The notes under the pieces were generated by a model. That model worked only from the letters and a program-made list of their open reading frames with translations. It was not told where the DNA came from and searched no databases. The position numbers and the translations under genes are program-made. Shown here piece after piece: positions 51,040-61,550 of a stretch of DNA of 64,000 nucleotides (positions within the stretch are counted from its first letter, which is position 1; each line of letters begins with the position of its first letter). The DNA is from Triplophysa rosa (taxonomy: Eukaryota > Chordata > Actinopteri > Cypriniformes > Nemacheilidae). The stretch spans positions 3,360,951-3,424,950 of the forward strand of contig NC_079913.1 of the NCBI RefSeq assembly GCF_024868665.1, in the 5' to 3' direction.

Positions 51040-51667
51040 TAGGGCTGTCACGATTATTATCGTCTCTTCGCGATTGTTTGACCTCATCGCGATGGTTTCA
51101 GATCATCGCGATTATTGCACATCTCTATAGAAGACACTAGGGGGAGCTGTAGAGCATCTGCATAGTGCATATTTTATTGTATATATTGTGACTAAAGCAT
51201 AGTAATACTTGTAAAATGTACCACCACAACACAATCACTTAAAAAAAAACTAAAGCATATACAAATTATTATTATTTCAGTGTGAAAACTACCAAAATCT
51301 CATTAACACACAAGTAAACTTTTATTGTAGTCTTGCAAGTGAGAAAAAAACAGACTAGAAGCTTTTCTATGACTGATAGTATTTTACTGGTGGCTTCAAT
51401 TCACTCCTGATCAATTTATTTAATTTACAAGTATTTGGCGGTTGTGTTATTGACAGGTAAAAGCCTAAACCTTAAGCATGATGACCCATTTTTTTCCTAT
51501 GTATTTCCAAGAAAAAGAACATAGTCTTTATATTCAGTACAATATGGTCGTTTCAAAGCTGAATAAATTAAAAGTCCAAGCTCTAAAACAGACAATTAAT
51601 CGTCATAATCGCCATGATTTATTAGACAATTAATCGTCAGCCAAATTTCATAATCGTGACAGCCCTA
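51040..51667. mobile_element. hAT-type non-autonomous element
   Basis: The terminal inverted repeat TAGGGCTGTCACGATTA is perfect over 17 bp. The element is flanked by a perfect 8-bp duplication, GTATTAGG at 51032-51039 and 51668-51675. Subterminal TCATCGCGAT words recur on both sides. No transposase frame is present. The exact ends and the intact duplication suggest a fairly recent insertion. A CTCF-like sequence lies at 51134 inside it. Confidence 0.92.
51134..51148 (+). promoter_or_regulatory. CTCF-like motif inside a hAT element
   Basis: ACACTAGGGGGAGCT matches CCASYAGRKGGCRSY at 13 of 15 positions on the plus strand, opposite to the motifs at 44991 and 57177. It belongs to the mobile element, so any copy elsewhere in the genome should carry it too. 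Confidence 0.25.
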
Positions 51668-51945
51668 GTATTAGGCACAGCTTATTATACAACGTTGCAA
51701 ACGGCTCTTTTAAGATCGTTGATATTTAATGAGAAAGTCTGTTTTCAAAAGCAGCACACAGATCACTTATAAGAAAAGAAAGGAGCTGTCGTGTCCAAAA
51801 CGTTCAGCTATATCTCCGAGACTCTACAGAAACATTATAATTCATGTCTTTCCCCGTCCCACATCAACATGACAAGAACATAGACTGAATGAAATAAAAA
51901 GGTTTCGGTTTATACCAAAAAACCATGACAGCGCCAAAATGATCG

Positions 51946-52110
51946 TCGTGACAAATGGTTTCACAGATTGGAGAGCCGTAATTTTATTAACAAAATCTGA
52001 AAAACATGTTGATGAAATGTTGTTTAAAGTCTGAAACCATTTGTCAGAATTAAAGCGTTTTGGGAAATATCAAACCGTACAATTCAATATATCAAAGAGA
52101 TTGAATTACG
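51946..52110 (+). repeat. Diverged repeat pair, member A
   Basis: This segment aligns in order with 57260-57437. Shared blocks are TGACAAATGG, GCCGTAA, CTG-AACC-TTTGTCAGAATTA, TTTTTGGG/TTTTGGGAA, and TATAATTCAAT/TACAATTCAAT followed by TTGAATTA. Spacing between GCCGTAA and GTCAGAATTA is 68 bp here and 65 bp in the partner. No TIR, target-site duplication, poly-A or reading frame marks it as a known element. Confidence 0.7.
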
Positions 52111-52330
52111 AAAAGCGCTACGAACACAAATATATGTGAATATTAATGAACTCCACTGCGGTATTCTGCATAGATATTGTCTGAAAAACTCCTGAATCAG
52201 CTCAGTGTAGCGAAGTCTTGCCATCTGGCCTCTCCGGCGCTCTCATTTTCTCCTGTCCTCTCCCTGCGGAGCGTCGAATATCGAAGCAGACTGCAACAGT
52301 ATCCACCTGATACACTGCTGAGACTGCATT

Positions 52331-52434
52331 CACCCCCCCCCTCCCTCCCTCTCTCTCTCTCATTCTCTCCTCCTCCTCTCTCTCCTCTCTCTTCTCTCTT
52401 CTCTTATCTCTCATTCTCTCCACTCTCACCTCAT

Positions 52435-52488
<54 letters not shown>

Positions 52489-52758
52489 CCTCTCTTCACT
52501 CTCTCACTCTCTCTCACTCTCCACTCTCTCCACCTCTCTTCACTCTCTCACTCTCTCTCTCTCTCCTGCTCACTGCCGATACTCCTCCTCTCGTCCTCCT
52601 CACTCTCACTCTACAGATCTCACTCATCCTCTCTCGTCCTCTTCTCGTCTCGTCATCTCCTCTCTCCTCTTCTCTCTCACTCTCTCATCTCTCACTCTTC
52701 ACTCCCACCTCTACTTCTCACCTCTCCTCTCTCTCTCATTCTCTCATTCTCTATTCTC

Positions 52759-52829
<71 letters not shown>

Positions 52830-52857
52830 TCTCTCTCTCTCTCTCTCTCTCTCTGAC
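52331..52857 (+). repeat. CT-rich (polypyrimidine) tract
   Basis: Over 500 bp of almost pure pyrimidine on the plus strand, with long pure (CT)n runs near 52439-52482 and 52765-52857 joined by CTC/CAC/TCT interruptions. The 251-codon open frame covering it is only Leu/Ser low complexity. Such tracts can form triplex (H-DNA). Confidence 0.95.
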
Positions 52858-53351
52858 ACCTCCATTAATATCAGCACCAGACCAGAGCGCCGGCGGAGAG
52901 AAGACACACTTTTAAATCTGTTAAATCTGTAACTTTCTGTAGGTTATATATGTATGTTCTTGGTGACATCATGAAAAGACCTTTGATCTTTTTAACGTCT
53001 CAGTTTTCTCTCTTTTCAGCGAGATGAAATGGAGAGCAATTGGAAATTGCCAAGCGTCTCGGATATTTCTCCTGAGAAAAGAGTCAGAAATGTCACAAAT
53101 GTGTCTGTCATTAGAGTTTCAGAAGAGATGTCAACGATGTCTCAAACTGAGCTCAGATTTGTCAAGTCTGCAAGAAAATGAGTGCAACGGAGAGTCCAGG
53201 TGGCAAGACTTCGCTACACAAATTTACCCAAATTGTTTTACCTCTACAATCTACATTCATTTACACCTCCATACTCGTCCTATGCTTTAATAATGGTCTC
53301 ATTTTTTTCGCTTTTATTCTCCTAAACAGTTTTAGGGGAAACATTTAAGAC
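52858..53351. other. Non-coding stretch
   Basis: No supported gene. A sequence resembling a splice acceptor (TTTTCTCTCTTTTCAG) ends at 53020 and is followed by open sequence in more than one frame, but no homology or donor supports an exon. Confidence 0.4.
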
Positions 53352-53799
53352 TTAAATTTATACTTCACCCAAAAATAAAGATTCTGTCATCATTTACTCT
53401 CCTTCGAGTTGTTCCAAATCTGTATAAATATCTTTGTTCAGATGAACACAGAGAAATATATTTGGAAGAATGCTTATAACCAAACAGATCTCAACACCCA
53501 TTGACTCCCATAGTAGAAAAATTACTTTATCATTTATCAATTTATTTTTTGTTCTGTTGAAAGCAAGAGAAGACATTTTGAATGTAGGACAGCAAACAGT
53601 TCTGGGACACTTTTGACTACCATTGTATTTTTTCCTACTATGGGAGTCAATGGGGGGCAAAATCTGTCTTGTTATAAGCATTCTTCCAAATATCTTTCTC
53701 TGTGTTCATCTGAACAAAGACATTTATACAGATTTGGAACAACTCGAAGGGGAGTAAATGATGACAGAATCTTCCATTTTGGGTGAAGTATCCCTTTAA
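53352..53799. mobile_element. TTAA-bounded palindromic MITE (Angel-like)
   Basis: The right end GGGTGAAGTATCCCTTTAA is intact, and the left end has decayed to TTAAATTTATACTTCACCC. The interior shares CCATTGACTCCCATAGTAG and ATGGGAGTCAATGGGGGGCA with the 1688 element, so both are one subfamily. It has an extra insertion-like stretch around 53521-53560 near its centre. Confidence 0.85.
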
Positions 53800-54410
53800 G
53801 TTGATACTTAAACGAAACAGCTGAGAACATGTTTAAGGACCTGGAGGTTGTGGGTTGATTCAATGAAGTCTATTGCTATTACTATCTCCCCAGGTTCAAC
53901 ATGTGTGGAGTTGGCACCGATCGCTCACCCGTGGCAGCTGATGTGTTGGCGAGACTGGACAGGTGTTGTGAAGCCTCATCCTGAACTGGCTGTCTCCCTG
54001 CCATCAGATCAAATCTGTCACCCTGTCTTCCTCCACAGATACTGGCTGTGCTTCACCAACTCCTGCAGTCAACAGCACAACTGCCTTTATTAATTACTTT
54101 ATTAATTAATAACTGCCCAATTAACTGTTGTTTTCATAGTTTGGCCTGAGGAGCCCTGCGGAGATTGTTGGTCTGGTCTGTTGTCTCCCTCCCCTTTCTC
54201 CATCCCATAATGCACTGCAGGCCGTGTCCGGTGCGGAGCAGTGGTGTGTCTGAAGAACTCTCTGTGTTTGGAGTGTTTTTGTGCATGTGTTAGGTGAGAT
54301 GATTGCAGGGGAGCAGAAGTGGTTGGTGTCTGTCTCTGTTACAGAGGGATGATGGCAAAGAGTAGCTGGTGAGTCCCTCTTACTTAATTCACTGCATAGT
54401 GTCTCTCTCT
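53800..54410. other. Non-coding stretch
   Basis: No supported gene. 53890-54070 is GC-balanced; 54085-54125 has TAATTACTTTATTAATTAAT. A TTACAG-acceptor and GGTGAGT-donor pair bounds 24 nt at 54345-54368, too short to support as an exon. Confidence 0.4.
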
Positions 54411-54413
54411 GTG

Positions 54414-54445
<32 letters not shown>

Positions 54446-54452
54446 TGCGTGC
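54411..54452 (+). repeat. (GT)n(GCGT)n compound microsatellite
   Basis: About eight GT units followed by about six GCGT units. Confidence 0.95.
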
Positions 54453-54455
54453 GAT

Positions 54456-54559
54456 CTTCTTTTGTGTTCCACAGAAGAAAGAGTCACAAACAGGTTTACA
54501 AACACACGAGAGCGAATAAATGATGGCAGAATTTTTATTTTGGGGTACTATCCCTTTAA
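54456..54559. mobile_element. 3' half of an Angel-like TTAA MITE
   Basis: CTTCTTTTGTGTTCCACAGA, GAATAAATGATGGCAGAATT and a terminal GTACTATCCCTTTAA match the right half of the family. The left half is missing and replaced by the microsatellite at 54411, which abuts it. Confidence 0.8.
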
Positions 54560-54706
54560 GCACATCTCTAAATATACAATGCTATATTACAAAAATAGAT
54601 GTTTTAGGTAATGTCTGGTATACAGTATACCTGTGTAAGCATTGGTTGCTAGGGCGTTGCTATGCAAGTGTTCAGCGTGGATTATCATGCATTTCTCGGC
54701 AGTTGA

Positions 54707-55228
54707 TAGGGTTGGGAATCGAAAATCAGTTCCAATTCTGGAATCGGAATCGAAAGGTTAGCAATCGGATACTTGATATAACATTAAAATTTCTATTCCT
54801 CTTATCAATTCCTGTGCGCACATATTCAGAAAAAAAATCTCAGTGAAACCCCTTGATGAAAATTAACCATATTTTTACTATAGTAAACATAGTTTAACCA
54901 TGGTATTTGTAGTAAAGCACAATAACCACACATTTATCATTATTTTATTATAGTAACTACAGTATAACCATATTTGTAATTAAACTATGGTAATAGAAAT
55001 CAGACAAAAGATGGTTGCTATGTGTATATACACAAAATTGTGCTCATAAATATACTGTATATATTTTGGCAAACCCGTCAATAAGCAGGATAAATGACCA
55101 TTTATGTTAATATCTAAATGTTTTCCTTCACTTGTTTTTAAATGTTTTTCCTTCACAACTTTGGAATGGATATTGGGAGTCGATAAGCAGAATCGGAATA
55201 GATCAAATTCAAATAAAACCCAACCCTA
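54707..55228 (+). mobile_element. hAT-type element, TAGGGTTGGGAATCG family
   Basis: The ends are TAGGGTTGGGAATCGAAAA and ..ACCCAACCCTA (10-bp inverted repeat, with wider degenerate pairing). It is flanked by GCAGTTGA (54699-54706) and GCAGTTAA (55229-55236), an 8-bp duplication with one change. The interior has TACTATAGTAA and CCATGGT words. It is the same family as 58685, in opposite orientation. Confidence 0.85.
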
Positions 55229-55236
55229 GCAGTTAA

Positions 55237-57259
55237 TTTTCCTTCAATAGGCTTTATTTCTTTACTATATTTAAATACATGGTATTTAACATGTTGACAG
55301 ATTTGGTGAGATTTGTGCATGTGCGTTCACAAGTAAAATACGTTCACTTTGCATGCGTCACGTGCATTGCAGTATATTGTATGGAGTGTTTGCCGCATTA
55401 TTCCAGAGCCTATTTACACTGTCATAATTGCACAATGAATTGAACTCAGGGCAACGAACACAAATGGATTTGTTACAGCAGCACTCAATGTCTCCGAGCT
55501 TTATAGTCTCCCCCCGTTCAGAGTGACTTTTTACAAACAACTGTGAACAGGAATTGCAAGAATATAACGGCAGTGTTTAATCACACACTTACTGGACACA
55601 CTTCTGCTCGTTTTTCTTGCCCTGCTCAAACCCGTTACCTTGATCTAACTTTTCACGACTGCTTGAAACAGATGTTGAAAGATGTTTTCTTCCTCTGTGA
55701 AATTAACCTTGGGCTGTATGAGAAGTCTGATGGTGTGTTGGGAACGAGGGGGAAACACAAGGCCGGTCATTTACTGTAGTAAAACACTCAGGTACTTCGG
55801 GTTACTAAAAAACGATCGATCATATGTGCTAACCAGACAGATTAGGATGGCGTCTTTACCTCCTTTATGGACCAGAGATCTTTATTGATCTTGGTGACCA
55901 TCACAGACTCTGTATTTGAGTTATTTTTCTGGACATTAACTTTTGTCCTTTTTCGCTTTCATTGCGGTCAGACAAATCGAATCACATCGCACCTGTTCAT
56001 AACACAATGTCAGGTAACACGGCCGACTCAAGAAACTGCTGGAGGAGAAAGAAGGATTGTCAAGATTTTATGGCAAGTTATGAAATTGTGAGTAGGACTC
56101 GGTGTGTGTGTGTTTGTGTGCGGGAGGTTTCACAATAGCGAGATTAATGACGCAGTGAAGCACAGCACACACACACAAAATAAACACTAACAACGCCACG
56201 TAAACACATTCACAATGTGACGACTTTCTTCTGCCCACACACACCCACACACAATACTTTTCACATCGTTTTCTCTCTCTGTCACTGTCTTAAAGTCATC
56301 CACACCTTTGCATGCTTAAACATCACTAGCACACATTTGTGCGTTTGTCGGTAGGGAACGTCACTATTACGGTGCCACAAGAAGTTAAACGTTGATGTGT
56401 AACTCATCTCGAAACATTTGTGCTACGGATATGAATGATAGATCAGATCTGACTTGTTGTGCCGAGGTGTGCTGTAACCTTTTGAAAGTTGTTTTAATAA
56501 AGTTTTAATAAAAATCCATAACTGTATTACAGTGCTCCACTTTGAGCATGAAATCACAGCTCCATGTGATGCCATCGCTGCTAATCAGATTTGTTTCAAA
56601 AGTACAGTTCATGCGCGGACCAATGAGATTTCACAGTAAACCGAGCAATCAAAGCACTATCGTGTGTATCATGGCGTGGCGTCCGTTATTGTTAGGACAA
56701 ACAGTCAGATTAACAAGGAAGGACTTCATGCAGGGAAACAAACATCAAAGACATGTAGGGTTGGACTTGACTTGAAGTATGCAAGCATCTAGAGCATCCT
56801 AGCAACACCATAGCAACCACTCCCAGCATCCTAGCATCATCATCAATATTGCACAGTCAAGCAAAATGTGTTCTTGCTCAGCTGCAGTTATTATTTTACA
56901 CACGTACACACAACTCCTGACATATCTGCTATCAAACACAGTCCTGCATGCTGCATCCTATTAGTGGCTAGCACAGTATCGCTGCCAGAGGGTCTCTCTC
57001 TATCTCGTTGCCTTCGGGCAGTAAAGCCGAGGAGGGCAGTAGTGGGCACTCTCAGTCTCTCCCGGGCTGCGGTGGTGTAGTGTCGAGCTCTGCCTTCACT
57101 TAATTGTTTCCCTCAGCAGGCGTAATTGCATTCGCTCTCACACCAGTAATGACTGCGCATCTGTCACTGAGGCCACAGTGCCATCTGCTGACAGCTTGAG
57201 TCATGAACCTTCCCAAAAACAACCAGTCGCATCACTCGGGATAAAAGCTAAGACCGCAG
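55237..57259. other. Non-coding stretch
   Basis: No supported gene. 56101-56250 has short GT and CA simple repeats on either side of a non-repetitive core. A CTCF-like motif lies at 57177. Confidence 0.45.
57177..57191 (-). promoter_or_regulatory. CTCF-like motif (14/15)
   Basis: On the minus strand, TCAGCAGATGGCACT matches CCASYAGRKGGCRSY at 14 of 15 positions. It lies about 70 bp upstream of the diverged repeat member at 57260 and about 12.2 kb from the same-strand motif at 44991. Confidence 0.45.
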
Positions 57260-57437
57260 TCATGACAAATGGCCCTTTTTCGTCCGAAGATAGCAAAGCC
57301 GTAACTTCATTTCAAAACATTCAAAAAAATGCTGACCGGACGCTTTGAGCCTGGAACCGTTTGTCAGAATTATAAATGCCATTTTTGGGTAATGCCGGAC
57401 TGTATAATTCAATCAGTCGGTGAGGTATTGAATTATG
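57260..57437 (+). repeat. Diverged repeat pair, member B
   Basis: This segment aligns with 51946-52110 on the same strand, as described there. The best block is GGAACCGTTTGTCAGAATTA here against GAAACCATTTGTCAGAATTA, 18 of 20 identical. Member B keeps more CpG (CCGGACGC) than member A. There is no sign of inverted ends or target-site duplication. Confidence 0.7.
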
Positions 57438-57669
57438 TACGGAGAAACTGGGTCTGAGCTCTGGATCAGAGTTTGAATTGGACGGATACGTTGCAGGCTC
57501 AGCGGGGCTTTGGGTCAGCGCCCATCCAATCCTGTATCCCATAATCCTCGCTGAGAATCCCACCGGAAAGGCTTTGCAGCTGATTGGCACATAGGCCTTA
57601 GATTACAAGTCATCTAGTCGATCAAATTTTGTAGTTGCGTAGTTATTGCTTTGTGGTATTTAGTTTTGC

Positions 57670-57880
57670 TTAAAGGGACAGTTTGACCAAAAATAAAAAT
57701 TCTAGCATCATTTATTCCCTCTCGTGTGGTTGTACATCTGTGTTTGTGACATTTTCTTCAGTGGAACACAAAAGAAGATATTTTGAGAAATGTCTCTGTG
57801 GTTTTGTGTTGCCATACGATGTAAGTCAACGTTTGGTTATCAAAATATCATCTTTTGTGTTCTACGTACAGAATGGTCAT
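57670..57880. mobile_element. Angel-like TTAA MITE, right end lost
   Basis: It starts TTAAAGGGACAGTTTGACC and follows the family through ACACAAAAGAAGATATTTTG and the palindromic return CAAAATATCATCTTTTGTGT. The sequence then diverges, so the right terminal repeat and its TTAA are missing. Confidence 0.8.
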
Positions 57881-58676
57881 ATCGCTACAACGTACAAGAT
57901 CTCACTTGGAGGACTTCAGAGTTCCATTCATTCTAAACACTGGCTTTGTTTAAATATTTATGGCACTCTTGACTCTTGCACTGGATCAGTTTCTTAATCC
58001 TGTGGTTTAGAGGTGTGAAGACAGGAGACTCTTAATGAGTCGCTGTTTAAACTCACAACTTCAGTCGGCCCGGCAGAGCAAACAGAAACGTCCGGCTGGG
58101 TCTGATGGTCGCTGTCTTGGGTCACACCGCTGGGAAACTTCATTTGTGCGATTGGCTGGTAAATGAGCTGTTCAGAGGCAAAGTTTAATGACATGACTTC
58201 CTGAGTCTCTCCCCATCCATCTCTTTCTTCGGTCTTCCTTTAATTTCACCCAACTCTCACTGTGGGACTAAGATGGCATGTTTTTGTTGTTTATGCCACT
58301 TTTATGAAATATGAAAGCAAGGCTTTCCGGAGAGAGATGTATGATTCATATAACCATTCTTTTTTTATATAGGCTATTGTAATGTGCTGCCCTTTTCATT
58401 TGCAATTGTTTTTGTTTTCTTTTTATTACTCTTCTTTCAAACATGATGAATTTTTTTCCATTCGCCGCAGAGGTGATGAATTGTTGGTGGGTTGCGGCTT
58501 CTGAAATCTTGTATGGATATGAATTGTGTGGAGAGAATATTTCAGTATAGTTTGGTTTATCGGTCTCGCTCACCGTATTCTTTCGTTTTTTCCAGAATAG
58601 TTTTGTTCTCTAGCACATCGTTGTTTATGCTATTAAACCTCACTCGAACTCACACAGTATCAGACAGTGCTGAGCA
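57881..58676. other. Non-coding stretch
   Basis: No gene or recognised repeat. Confidence 0.5.
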
Positions 58677-58684
58677 CTCTCAAA

Positions 58685-59241
58685 TAGGGTTGGGAATCGT
58701 TTCAATTTTATCGATTCCAATTCTGATTCTGCTTATTGATTTCGATTCTTATCGATTCCCAGTTTCGATTCCACAGTTGAAGTAAAACATTTATCAACCT
58801 GTATGGTCATTTAGCCTGCTTATTGACTTGTATGCAAAATATATTTATGAGCACCGTTTTGTGTATATTTACACATAGAAACACACCTTTTCTGATTGAT
58901 TACAATTTGTATTGTCATAGTTGAACTACATCATGGTTAAACTGCAGTTACTATAATGCAACTATGGTTAATTTGTGATTCCTCTGTTTTAATGCAAATT
59001 CTATAGCTAAACTATGCTCACTATAGTAAAAAATATCGATAATTTTCATAAGGTCTTTTATTGAGATATCAGCAGATCATGCAACGCATTTACTTTTCTG
59101 AAAATATGCACACAGGAATTGATAAGAGGAATTCAAATTTTAATCTCAAGTATCCGATTCCTATTCCTTTCGATTCCGATCCGATTCCTAGCCTTTCGAT
59201 TCCGATTCCAAATTGGAATTGGTTTTCGATTCCCAACCCTA
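58685..59241 (-). mobile_element. hAT-type element, TAGGGTTGGGAATCG family
   Basis: The ends TAGGGTTGGGAATCG and CGATTCCCAACCCTA are a perfect 15-bp inverted repeat. The element is flanked by a perfect 8-bp duplication, CTCTCAAA at 58677-58684 and 59242-59249. Its reverse complement aligns with the element at 54707. It has a short internal tandem duplication of CCTTTCGATTCCGATYC near its right end. No transposase frame. Confidence 0.92.
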
Positions 59242-59249
59242 CTCTCAAA

Positions 59250-60213
59250 TAAACTGGGGTCAACCCAACACTGAATACCTGAGATATATTTTATTTATAT
59301 GCTCGTGACCGGCCTTTCGATTGCAGAATGTGATCTATTCCGGGTTTGAAATTGATTGTTGATCATTGTCAGGTCTGTGGTTGTCTCATCATAGCCGTAC
59401 AGAAGTGAATACGAGAGAAAAATGATCTACACCGGCTGAGACGTTTTTTAGTTTGTTTGAGCGAGACGGTATTTCTTCTAAAGTGCTGTCTGTCTGTCTT
59501 CAGGGTACCAGCGCGTGTATCATCCTCCAGAGTCTGTCTGAATCCAGCCTGCAGACCTGATGATAGCAGCTTTCTGTACAGCTGCCAACACGCTCTCCCC
59601 GTCCCGGCTCACATTCAGCCCTCGTAATAGAGACCATCCTCTCTTTGCCATGATGATAAAATTTGAAGATTAAATTGCTGTCTTGGAGGAGCCTGAGATT
59701 GTTGAGGGTCTCTCTCTCCTCAGGTTTGGAAATCAAACTTGACTAACTGGCGCCACCATGAGACCAAATCAGAAAATACATCGATATTAATATCATGTGA
59801 CATGACTATAGATAAGCGGCTTAAAGTTTGGTACAATTTGCAGACTATTCTGTCCACGGACCACAAATTTAAATGATTCTGCAAGGATTTATTGTTTGAC
59901 AGACATCATCTTTGATGATTGATCAAACATCATCAAGACATTTCCAGCAATCGTTTTCTTTACAATGTGAAAATAGTCTGTTAAGACCCATTTTTTCTTT
60001 ATCTTTTAATTCAGTCTTAGGGTGTAACCTACAATTTTCTGTTGTCCACTGGCCGTTGGTATTAATGTTTTGTTTAATAAAACTTATAAAGCACTTTGGT
60101 TTCAACTTCCGTGTGCTTTGTAAATATGTAAGCAAACTAAACTAAAACAATCAAACATCGTTTTTCTGCATTGTTAAGAAATCGGATACTCCAACACGTT
60201 CACAAAAGTGTGT
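59250..60213. other. Non-coding stretch
   Basis: No gene that I can support. An acceptor-like TCTGTCTGTCTTCAG ends at 59504 and the next 240 bp are GC-balanced, but no long frame or donor supports an exon. Confidence 0.45.
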
Positions 60214-60221
60214 GTAGACTC

Positions 60222-60747
60222 TAGGGCTGTACGCGTATTCGTACCGAACCATCACGAGCTGTCACGGGGAAAATTCCAAATGAAGTCATCATTCCTATGC
60301 CCTACTCCCTTCGAAGGGCAGAGCCCTTGGAGTTTAGACTTTGGAGTGAACAGGGCATGTGCGTGCCATTATGCAGATGTTTGGAATGCACTTGGCAAAG
60401 GGAGCGATGTAATTTCCTCATTATCTTCAGCTGGCATGTTCCCGTGACAACGCAGCATTGTGTCCGTCAGCAGATGTTGCTGTTTTAATGGCCTAACTTA
60501 ATCATAAAACCTTACTGTTTGCAAATAAACATACATTTTATATTTATCATCTGCTGACGGACACAATGCTGCGTTGTCACGGGAACATGCCAGCTGAAGA
60601 TAATGAGGAAATTACATCGCAGTCGCACCCTTTGCCAAGTGCATTCCAAACGTCTGCCCTTCAAAGGGAGTAGGGCAGGAATGATGACTTCTTTTGGAAT
60701 TTTACCCGTGACGGTTCGGTACGAATACACGTGTCGTTGCACCCCTA
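60222..60747. mobile_element. Fold-back hAT-type element
   Basis: The element is flanked by a perfect 8-bp duplication, GTAGACTC at 60214-60221 and 60748-60755. Almost all of it is an inverted repeat: the left arm runs to about 60478, the right arm from about 60548, with an AT-rich loop of about 70 bp between. The right arm lacks roughly 65 bp of the left arm. The outer ends pair through TATTCGTACCGAACC. The inner arms are nearly identical, so two open frames on opposite strands encode the same peptide; neither is a gene. Confidence 0.88.
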
Positions 60748-60755
60748 GTAGACTC

Positions 60756-61550
60756 GTATTGACATTTGCCTAATTGTGAGAAGTCTTGATTATGTTGCTT
60801 TACATGTTGATCACATCGTCTCTTTCTGTCACAGTGGGCGGTTTATTTTCAGAATAAGCAGTGATGTGTACCGGACTTGATCCAGTACAAGTGTGCAGTC
60901 TGCATCAGATAGTCCTGAAGGAAGTGTGTGTGTGTTGTCTATGGCTGAGGTTATCAAAACCTCCTTCCAGCATCATAAATAAACTTCTTATGTGGTGTAA
61001 CCTCTGTCAGAGATATAAAAGAGCTGGACGGCTTATTCACGTCTCAATGCTGTTCTTTAACACAAGGGGCTTTGAATGTGTTGTGGTTGGAGATGATGAA
61101 AGTGGACAGTAATGTGTAGACTAAGGTCTTGATATCTTTCCCTGTCCACCTCTTTGTGTGTTATTTTTGTGACTTCAGTCTGACTTATACCCAGTTGCAG
61201 AGGCTATGCATTAAAGATGCAGATATTTTTTGCAGTAAAATATCCAAAAACCACTAGGCCAGTGTTTTATATTTTGTTCATTTGAGTACTTACAATATAT
61301 CAAATGTTTCCAGCTATTTGTAAATCGTGAGAAAGTTGTCATTTTAACCAGTGACACGGGGCCGTGTCTGGCAGTCGCCTGTCAATGGCGTCATATCCGC
61401 ATTACCAAAGACACTAGATGGAAAGCCTGCGACCTTCAGCGGAACGCAGGAAAGGAGACTAGAGGCTGTTATATGATTGGCTGAGGTGCCTCACATGATT
61501 CGTTTAAGCCGTTGTGCTTTCTCCAGACCTTGCATCTCCCTTATAACACA
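60756..61550. other. Non-coding stretch
   Basis: No gene or recognised repeat. Confidence 0.5.

Noticed and set aside
52177..52932. 251-codon open frame, the longest in the window
   Set aside because: It is a Leu/Ser low-complexity translation of the CT tract with no domain, and the reverse frames give the matching Arg/Glu repeat. Pure sequence composition explains it.
54345..54368. 24-nt first coding exon (ATGATGGCAAAG followed by a GTGAGT donor)
   Set aside because: Too short, adjacent to a microsatellite, and without a partner exon or homology.
60297..60742. Pair of homologous small proteins on opposite strands
   Set aside because: Both frames lie in the two arms of a fold-back transposon; the shared peptide is a mirror of the inverted repeat.
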